Below, one piece after another: positions 58,262-64,000 of a DNA stretch of 64,000 bases. Made by a program: the position numbers and the translations under genes. The DNA is from an uncultured Oscillospiraceae bacterium (GTDB lineage Bacteria > Bacillota > Clostridia > Oscillospirales > Oscillospiraceae). How positions within the stretch are numbered: position 1 is the first letter of the stretch; every line of letters begins with the position of its first letter. Location of the stretch: contig CAKTVW010000001.1 of assembly GCA_934630495.1 (NCBI GenBank), positions 40,276 through 104,275 on the forward strand, written 5' to 3'. The notes beneath the pieces were generated by a model. The model had not been told where the DNA came from and made no database searches. It worked only from the letters and a program-made list of their open reading frames with translations.

Positions 58262-59311
58262 TCACCCGGCCGCTTCCCTGTTGACCCCGCCCCAGACGAG
58301 GCGGAGCTTTCCGATACAGCGCGTTCCCATATAGACACAGGCCCAGCCGGCGTAGCTCCCCGCCGCACCCACGGAAAAGGCAAGCTTCGGATAAAGAATT
58401 TGAATCTGCGGCGTTTCTCCGTCTGCGGCTGCGTATTCCAGCGCGCTGTCCGCACGGAGATCGGCGCTCGAGCCGTCCATCGCGGTCAGGGTGCCGACGC
58501 ACTCTCCGCGTCCGACGATCTCGCGCGGTTTATAAAACGAGAAGCCGAAGTCATAGAGGGCACGGTGATCCTGCCAGTCGTTGCCGTCGCGGACGGTCAC
58601 CGCGATCAGCCTTCTGCCGCCGCGCTCCGCCGCGCTCACCAGCACACGGCCCGCCGCCTTTGTATAGCCTGTTTTTACGCCGAGCGCACCGTCCAGCGTC
58701 CACAAAAGCTTATTGTGATTGGAAAAGCAGCGCTCCCCGATGCGGATCGTCTTTGTCGACACGATGGCAAGAAAATCCTCGTTTTGCAGCGCATACTGCG
58801 TCAGAAGCGCAAGATCACGCGCAGAGGAACGGTGCGTTTCGCCGTCCAAGCCGTTCGGATTCTCAAAATGTGTATTTTTCAGGCCAAGCTTCTGCGCCTT
58901 GAGGTTCATCTGCGCCACAAATTCCTCCACCGAGCCGCTGCACGCCAGCGCAAGCGCCACTGCCGCGTCGTTGCCGGAATGGAGCATCATGCCGTAAAGC
59001 AGCTCGCGGACCGTCACCGTCTCGCCCGCCTTCAGATAGATCGACGAGCCTTCGATCTGCGTGGCGGCCTCGGGGACGGTAAAGCGCTCTTCCGGGTCGC
59101 AGTGCTCCAGCGCAACGACCGCCGTCATGATCTTTGTCGTGCTGGCGATCAGCGACGGACAGTCGGCGTTTTTCTCGTACAGCACCGCTCCCGTATCCGC
59201 ATCCATCAAAATCGCGGACGCTGCGGAAAGCTCCGGCGCAGCCGCCGTCGGTATCGCGAAAAGGACGGCAGCGACAAAAGCGGCTGCCGTTCTGAAAAAT
59301 CTACGCTTCAA
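58262..59311 (-). CDS. dacF: D-alanyl-D-alanine carboxypeptidase (DacF-like)
   Basis: A 349-residue exported peptidoglycan carboxypeptidase: signal peptide (1-24), SxxK in SLIASTTKIMTAVVAL, SxN in MLHSGNDAAVALA and KTG in GVKTGYTKAAG, then a C-terminal beta domain. It trims the terminal D-Ala of stem peptides; DacF relatives act in the spore cortex, which fits the ytfJ neighbour. Confidence 0.94.
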   Translation of the reverse strand: MKRRFFRTAAAFVAAVLFAIPTAAAPELSAASAILMDADTGAVLYEKNADCPSLIASTTKIMTAVVALEHCDPEERFTVPEAATQIEGSSIYLKAGETVTVRELLYGMMLHSGNDAAVALALACSGSVEEFVAQMNLKAQKLGLKNTHFENPNGLDGETHRSSARDLALLTQYALQNEDFLAIVSTKTIRIGERCFSNHNKLLWTLDGALGVKTGYTKAAGRVLVSAAERGGRRLIAVTVRDGNDWQDHRALYDFGFSFYKPREIVGRGECVGTLTAMDGSSADLRADSALEYAAADGETPQIQILYPKLAFSVGAAGSYAGWACVYMGTRCIGKLRLVWGGVNREAAG

Positions 59312-59360
59312 TTTTCATCACCGACAATAGCTTGCCCTGCCGAGTCGATGAAAAACACAG

Positions 59361-59750
59361 TTAAATTTCGGAAATATCGGTCCTGCGCTCACGGATCAGG
59401 TCGGTAAGCTTATCCACCAGCTCCGGAAGCTGCTCGATGATCCGCTCCGTCGCAGAGCTTGCAGGCTCGCCGACGGGCAGCATTCTGACGCGGTCGTCCT
59501 GCACCACGATCATTGCCACGGGAACGATCTTCACGCCGCAGCCCGCGCCGCCGCCGAAGGTCCCGTTCGGATTCGGATTTTTCGCCGGAAGGTCGGCGCC
59601 GCCGGAAGCAAGGCCAAAGCTGATCTTGGAAACGGGGATCAAAATTGCGCTTCCCGCCGTGATCGGCTGTCCCACCACGGTATTGGCGTCAACCATTTCG
59701 CGGACCTTCGCCATGGACGCCTCCATGACCTCCGATACATTTTTACTCAT
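59361..59750 (-). CDS. ytfJ: GerW/YtfJ family sporulation protein
   Basis: A 129-residue protein with the family core GQPITAGSAILIPVSKISFGLASGG and the glycine-rich GTFGGGAGCGVKIVPVAMIVV. GerW is needed for full spore germination in Bacillus. The ATG at 59750 has AGGAGG upstream and overlaps scpB by 8 bp. Its presence supports spore formation. Confidence 0.92.
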   Translation of the reverse strand: MSKNVSEVMEASMAKVREMVDANTVVGQPITAGSAILIPVSKISFGLASGGADLPAKNPNPNGTFGGGAGCGVKIVPVAMIVVQDDRVRMLPVGEPASSATERIIEQLPELVDKLTDLIRERRTDISEI

Positions 59751-60306
59751 GCTCTGCGACCTCCTGTTCAATTTGTTGCGGCAGCTCGCGCTTGCCGAAT
59801 TGCATTTTGTCGATCTCCGGCAGATCATCGAGCGATTCCAGCCCGAAGGTACGCAGGAAATCCGGTGTCGTGCGGAAAAGTGTGGGACGTCCGGGGACGT
59901 TCAGCTTGCCGCATTCTTCAATCAGGCGCTTGTTCAGCAGCGCGCCGACGCTGTACGAGCTGTCCACGCCGCGTATCTGCTCGATGTACGCCCGCGTCGC
60001 GGGCTGATAATACGCAATGATCGTCAGCGTTTCAAGCTGGGAGGCGGAAAGCTTCGGCGGCTTGCGCGTCTCCAGTGCCTTGGTTATATATTTTGACATT
60101 TCGCCCGAAGAACACATTTGATAAGTATTCCCCAAATGCACGACGCGTACACCGCGCCGCTCAAATGCAAGCCGATCGATCAGCTTCCGCGCGGCGCGGT
60201 CGATCTCATCCGGGTCGCACTCGGCGGCCATGGCAAGCCGCTGTGTCTCCACAGGCTCTCCGGCCGCAAACAGGATCGCTTCAATGATCCGCTCCAGTTC
60301 TTCCAT
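59743..60306 (-). CDS. scpB: Segregation and condensation protein B
   Basis: A 187-residue kite protein of the SMC-ScpAB condensin, with two winged-helix domains (LSASQLETLTIIAYYQPATRAYIEQIRGVDS is diagnostic). ATG at 60306 with GGAGA upstream; overlaps scpA by 26 bp. Confidence 0.95.
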   Translation of the reverse strand: MEELERIIEAILFAAGEPVETQRLAMAAECDPDEIDRAARKLIDRLAFERRGVRVVHLGNTYQMCSSGEMSKYITKALETRKPPKLSASQLETLTIIAYYQPATRAYIEQIRGVDSSYSVGALLNKRLIEECGKLNVPGRPTLFRTTPDFLRTFGLESLDDLPEIDKMQFGKRELPQQIEQEVAEHE

Positions 60307-61123
60307 CTGCTGTCTCCATTTCTCCGTCCGGCATCTTGCAGAAGCGGACATTTACGTCGTCTTCTCCGTCCTCCAGCACGATCGAGCGCACTCTGCACAG
60401 CTCCAGCACCGCCAGAAACGTCGCGACGATCTCGCTTCGGGAGCCGCTGCCCTGAAACAGGCTGCGAAATTTGCTCACGCCGCGCATCAGCAGCCGTTTT
60501 AAGACCTGCGCGGCCTTTTTCGTCACCGGATACGGCTCAACGCCGACGATCCCCTTAAAATTCGACACGGGCGGCGGCAGTCTGCGCTCGCTCCGCTCGG
60601 CGATCATGGCAAATGCGCGGACAAGGTCCTCCGGCTCATGCCGATAACGGTAGGTCTTATCGACCTCAAACGGCTCCGGCTGCTTCGTAAAGAGGTTGCA
60701 GCCGATCTCGTTGCGCGGCTCCAAAAATGTCACCGCCGTGCGGATCTGCTCATACGCCTCGGCGCGCTGCCGCTCCTCAAGAGAGCGGATGAGCAGCTCC
60801 ATCTCGCTGAGCGCTTCCTCACGCTCGGACGCAGAAAGCAGCATTTTTGTTTTTATCAGCATCAGGTGAGACGCCATTGCGATAAACTCGCTGGCGATCT
60901 CCATGTCCAGCCGCTTCATCTCGTCCAGATATGCCAGATATTGCTCCAAGATCGAGGTAATGCTGACATCCTGTATCTCTATTTTATTTTTACTCAGCAG
61001 CAGCAGGATTACATCCAGCGGTCCGTCAAAATCCTCCGGCAGAGAATCCCGCGACCGCATCACACCCGTCAGGTGATATTTCGGCTCGTCCATGTTCATC
61101 CCGGGCAGGCGAAAAGCCGTCAA
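60281..61123 (-). CDS. scpA: Segregation and condensation protein A
   Basis: The 280-residue kleisin of bacterial condensin, bridging SMC heads. N-terminal FDGPLDVILLLLSKNKIEIQDVSI, IASEFIAMASHLMLIKTKMLLS and C-terminal FLAVLELCRVRSIVLEDGEDDV are typical. The start is uncertain: TTG at 61123 with GGGAG upstream, or ATG at 61099/61093 without a clear site. First gene of the operon scpA-scpB-ytfJ-dacF-rluB-rpiR. Confidence 0.95.
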   Translation of the reverse strand: MTAFRLPGMNMDEPKYHLTGVMRSRDSLPEDFDGPLDVILLLLSKNKIEIQDVSITSILEQYLAYLDEMKRLDMEIASEFIAMASHLMLIKTKMLLSASEREEALSEMELLIRSLEERQRAEAYEQIRTAVTFLEPRNEIGCNLFTKQPEPFEVDKTYRYRHEPEDLVRAFAMIAERSERRLPPPVSNFKGIVGVEPYPVTKKAAQVLKRLLMRGVSKFRSLFQGSGSRSEIVATFLAVLELCRVRSIVLEDGEDDVNVRFCKMPDGEMETADGRTGADH

Positions 61124-61193
61124 GCGTCTCCCGCCTGTATTTCAGGCCCGGCCGACATCCACGGCCGCTCCCGAACTTCCTTTCACAAAACTC

Positions 61194-61222
61194 AGTATAG
61201 CATTTTTTCGTCTGCGGCGCAA
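61194..61222 (-). promoter_or_regulatory. Promoter for the scpA operon
   Basis: On the minus strand: TTGCGC (61222-61217), 17-bp spacer, TATACT (61199-61194), in the gap after citrate synthase. Confidence 0.6.
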
Positions 61223-61232
61223 CAGAAAAGTA

Positions 61233-62600
61233 TCACCGCTCCGCAAGCGGGACATAATCTCTGTGGCGGATCAGCGGCTTATACGCAGGACGGTAGATAC
61301 GTCCGCCCGTAAGCGCCTCCTCCATGCGGTGCGCACACCAGCCGGTAATACGCGCAACGGCAAAGAGCGGCGTAAACAGATCGTCGGGGATATCCAGCAT
61401 TCGGTACATCAGTCCGGAATACATATCCACATTCGCGCACATGACCTTTTCGCTGCCGGTGATCTCGGCAAAGACGGACGGCGTAACGCGCTCGATTGCC
61501 TCCATCAGCTCCAGCTCGTCGAGCATCCCCTTCTGCGCGGCCAAGGTGCGGGCGCTGCGCCGCAGAATGACCGTCCGCGGGTCGGACAGCGTGTAGACCG
61601 CGTGGCCCATGCCGTAGACCAAGCCGCTATGATCGCATACCTCGCCCTTGAGAATGCGCCGCACAAAGGCCGCGACCTCGTCGTCGTCCTTCCAGTCGCG
61701 GACGCTCTGCTTGACCTCCTCGAACTGCGCCATGACCTGTCTGTTTGCGCCGCCGTGGCGCGGACCTTTCAGGGAGCCGACCGCTGCGGCAATGGCGGAA
61801 TAGGTATCCGTGCCGGTCGAAGAAACGCTGCGGCAGGTAAAGGTCGAGTTGTTGCCGCCGCCGTGCTCGGCATGGCAGACGAGGCACAGGTCCAGCAGAC
61901 GCGCCTCCTCCTCGGTAAAATGCTTATTCGGGCGGATCATCCGCAGAAAGTTCTCCGCAGTCGACAGTCCCGGCTCCGGGCGGTGCAGATACAAGCTGTC
62001 GTTTTCAAAGTAATGCCGTTTTACAACATACGCATGCGCGACGATCACCGGAAAACGCGCAACAAGCTCGATCGACTGCCGCATCATATTTTCCACGCTC
62101 AGGCCGTCCGGCTCCGGATCGCTGGAATACAGCGCCAGCACGGAGCGCCCGAGCTTATTCATGATATCGTGACTGGGATTTTTAAGGATCATGTCCTCGG
62201 TAAAGTTTTCGGGCAGCGCGGTGCAGTCGTGCAGCAGAGAGCAGAACATCTCGTACCGCTCGGGCGTGGGCAGATTGCCGAACAGCAGCAGATACGCGAT
62301 CTCTGCAAAGCCGAAGCGTCCCTCGCGCCGATAGCCCTCGACAAGGTCGGTCAGATCATAGCCGCGATAGATCAGGCGGCCCTCCATCGGCTCGCGTTCT
62401 CCGTCGACCATGCGGTAGCCGAGAACATTGCCGACCTTGGTGCAGCCGATCATTACGCCCGTGCCGTCGTCGTTGCGAAGGCCGCGCTTGATGTTGCTGT
62501 TATTCTTCGCTTCTTCGGTCAGGCTGTTATGAATTTGATAATCCGCGCATAAGCTGTGAAGAAACTCGGCGTTCTCTCCCGTAAAGGCCTGCTCCGTCAT
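61233..62600 (-). CDS. gltA: Citrate synthase
   Basis: A 455-residue citrate/2-methylcitrate synthase that condenses oxaloacetate and acetyl-CoA. Active-site regions: LVCHAEHGGGNNSTFTCR, LKGPRHGGANRQVM and YGMGHAVYTLSDPR. It has a roughly 80-residue N-terminal extension common in anaerobic Firmicutes. ATG at 62600 with CGGAGGG. Transcribed alone. No other TCA genes are near; it probably serves glutamate synthesis. Confidence 0.95.
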   Translation of the reverse strand: MTEQAFTGENAEFLHSLCADYQIHNSLTEEAKNNSNIKRGLRNDDGTGVMIGCTKVGNVLGYRMVDGEREPMEGRLIYRGYDLTDLVEGYRREGRFGFAEIAYLLLFGNLPTPERYEMFCSLLHDCTALPENFTEDMILKNPSHDIMNKLGRSVLALYSSDPEPDGLSVENMMRQSIELVARFPVIVAHAYVVKRHYFENDSLYLHRPEPGLSTAENFLRMIRPNKHFTEEEARLLDLCLVCHAEHGGGNNSTFTCRSVSSTGTDTYSAIAAAVGSLKGPRHGGANRQVMAQFEEVKQSVRDWKDDDEVAAFVRRILKGEVCDHSGLVYGMGHAVYTLSDPRTVILRRSARTLAAQKGMLDELELMEAIERVTPSVFAEITGSEKVMCANVDMYSGLMYRMLDIPDDLFTPLFAVARITGWCAHRMEEALTGGRIYRPAYKPLIRHRDYVPLAER

Positions 62601-62650
62601 TCCGATCCCTCCGTACCCCCGCGTCTTTTGCGGACACGTCAATTTTTACT

Positions 62651-62679
62651 ATTTTATCAAATCCGAGAACGCGCGTCAA
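62651..62679 (-). promoter_or_regulatory. Promoter for gltA
   Basis: On the minus strand: TTGACG (62679-62674), 17-bp spacer, TAAAAT (62656-62651). Confidence 0.75.
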
Positions 62680-62734
62680 GTGCAGCGACGACAATTATTG
62701 GACACGCCGCAGTATTACCGAAGGAGGACAAGTC

Positions 62735-63769
62735 ATGAAACGAACCAATTTGATCGCATTGGGCACCTGCGCCCTGTGCCTTGCGCTGCTGCTGTTCCCT
62801 TACGGGAAGGCCTCCGCCTCTGTTTCCGACGCCGGCGGCAGCATCGCCGCGACCGAGAGCAGCACGCTCCCCAAAACCACGGAGACATCGTCCGCAGGCC
62901 GTGATGCGGCATCCGATGATGCGGAAGCAAACTTCGACCGCACGCTGACGCTGCGCGTTCTGGACGGCGAGCAGATCGAGGAAATGACCTTATACGATTA
63001 TCTGACGGGAGTGCTTCTGGCGGAAATGCCCGCAAGCTTTCCCCTCGAAGCGCTGAAAGCGCAGGCCGTGGCCTCTAGGACCTTTGCGCTGCGCAAAAGC
63101 AAGGCGGAAAAGCACAGCGGCGCGGACATCTGCACAAACAGCGCATGTTGTCAGGGCCGCGAGGACCCGGCCCTCTGCCCGGAGGCTTCAGTCCGCGCCG
63201 TGCAGGAAGCGATCTCCGAGACGGACGGACAAGTCATTGTCTACGACGGGGAGCTGATCGACGCGACCTTCTTTTCCTGCACGGGCGGGCGGACGGAATC
63301 GGCCGTCGCCGTCTGGGGAAGCGACATTCCCTATTTGCAGGCGGTAGAAAGCCCGAACGAGGAGGACGCGCCGCGCTACAGCGAAAGCCGCATCTTTACG
63401 CCCGAGGAGTTTTCCGCGCAGATCGCCGCGGCGTACCCGGAGGCAAAGCTGAGTGGAAAGCCCTCCGATTGGTTCGGGACCATAACCTATACCGTCGGCG
63501 GCGGCATCGAATACGCGGTGATCGGCGGCGTTTCGATCTCCGGTACGGAGCTTCGCTCGATCCTCGGTCTGCGTTCGACGGATATCGAGCTTCAGGTCGG
63601 AGAGGACAGCATCCGCGTCACCACCTACGGCTACGGTCACCGCGTCGGTATGAGCCAATACGGTGCAAAGGCGATGGCAGAGCACGGCAGCGGTTACGAG
63701 GAAATTCTTACGCACTATTATCTCGACACGGAGCTGCGCCGTCTCTATCTGGAAACGCCGCAGGAATGA
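62735..63769 (+). CDS. spoIID: Stage II sporulation protein D (SpoIID/LytB)
   Basis: A 344-residue membrane-anchored lytic transglycosylase of engulfment. Signal anchor (3-25), a Ser/Thr-rich linker, then the SpoIID domain: DYLTGVLLAEMPASFPLEALKAQAVASRTFAL with the catalytic Glu, VYDGELIDATFFSCTGGRTESA, and C-terminal YGYGHRVGMSQYGAKAMAEHG. AAGGAGG precedes the ATG. Strong marker of a spore-forming organism. Confidence 0.95.
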   Translation: MKRTNLIALGTCALCLALLLFPYGKASASVSDAGGSIAATESSTLPKTTETSSAGRDAASDDAEANFDRTLTLRVLDGEQIEEMTLYDYLTGVLLAEMPASFPLEALKAQAVASRTFALRKSKAEKHSGADICTNSACCQGREDPALCPEASVRAVQEAISETDGQVIVYDGELIDATFFSCTGGRTESAVAVWGSDIPYLQAVESPNEEDAPRYSESRIFTPEEFSAQIAAAYPEAKLSGKPSDWFGTITYTVGGGIEYAVIGGVSISGTELRSILGLRSTDIELQVGEDSIRVTTYGYGHRVGMSQYGAKAMAEHGSGYEEILTHYYLDTELRRLYLETPQE

Positions 63770-63924
63770 CCCGGCCGCATTTTGGGCGTTTTTGACACGG
63801 GAGCTTCCTCAAAGGGGAGTCACAGCAGCTCAGACGGTCAAAGCTTTCCGCATAAGGCCCGCCGCATTCTCTGCCGCGCATAAAAAATGGTTCTATAATA
63901 AAAGTTGGGGTCAGGCGCATCGTC

Positions 63925-64000
63925 CAATGTCACTAAGTTAAGAAAGGCTGGGTCTCGCGGAAATGCGGCAATGTCACTAAGTTAAGAAAGGCTGGGTCTC
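63925..64000. repeat. Direct repeat at the window end
   Basis: A 32-bp segment starting CAATGTCACTAAGTTAAG and ending GGCTGGGTCTC occurs identically at 63925-63956 and 63969-64000 (period 44). It may begin a tandem array or mark the end of a mobile element lying beyond the window. Confidence 0.6.

Noticed and set aside
63892..63897. TATAAT near the window end as a promoter
   Set aside because: No acceptable -35 box at 16-18 bp and no gene in view downstream.
1..64000. tRNA, rRNA or CRISPR loci
   Set aside because: No cloverleaf-like sequences, rRNA blocks or regularly spaced repeat-spacer arrays seen; the four 252-bp repeats are dispersed, not an array.

Overview
The window comes from a moderately GC-rich, spore-forming, anaerobic Firmicute, most likely a gut clostridium of the Oscillospiraceae/Ruminococcaceae type. 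Support: spoIID, a GerW/YtfJ protein, a DacF-type carboxypeptidase, the tepA-ftsK/spoIIIE neighbourhood and yqeG-pepP-efp order; low-GC-type ribosome sites and several TTG/GTG starts; a T-box leader; ferredoxin-dependent indolepyruvate oxidoreductase; and a 2-hydroxyacyl-CoA dehydratase activase. I see no rRNA, tRNA or CRISPR array.

Layout. 1-2.5 kb: yqeG-pepP-efp-CD1247 operon. 2.6-9 kb: an unknown protein, an ECF S-component, FtsK/SpoIIIE, a degenerate UppP-like membrane protein, a TepA-like ClpP relative and a TSCPD protein. 9.4-12.6 kb: MarR-MATE operon and an amino-acid:cation symporter. 12.8-14.7 kb: a two-gene glycolipid-type operon (glycosyltransferase, acyltransferase). 14.8-23.6 kb: a seven-gene operon behind a T-box leader (acyl-CoA ligase, SSS symporter, iorA, iorB, paaK, ACT protein, aminotransferase). 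23.7-36.5 kb: thioesterase, LTA-synthase-type sulfatase, lipoprotein, PBP plus FHA-FtsW fusion, AI-2E-type permease, WYL regulator, YlmH, unknown membrane protein. 36.6-46.3 kb: mnmA, deacetylase-nrdR, hydantoinase, a beta-lactamase-like protein without its catalytic residues, and a two-component system. 46.6-51.6 kb: DegV, FakA, PlsY, lipid kinase, PlsC, which together convert fatty acids to phosphatidic acid. 51.7-56 kb: a 1,411-residue dehydratase-activase fusion. 56-61 kb: scpA-scpB-ytfJ-dacF-rluB-rpiR operon and a small kinase-like gene; then citrate synthase and spoIID.

Two things stand out. First, the T-box leader at 23.33-23.6 kb has a probable UAC (Tyr) specifier and an A73-type T-box, and it heads an operon that reads best as import of aryl acids, CoA activation, reductive carboxylation by IorAB and transamination. 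That is aromatic amino acid synthesis from environmental arylacetates, switched on by tyrosine starvation, rather than catabolism.

Second, a ~252-bp non-coding repeat occurs four times (3378, 9120, 27983, 33969). Each copy lies between convergent genes and is flanked by a direct duplication of a 15-36 bp segment that is itself a hairpin, usually the local terminator. It looks like a small mobile element that targets terminator palindromes and duplicates them whole. A separate 161-bp MITE lies at 42204-42364.
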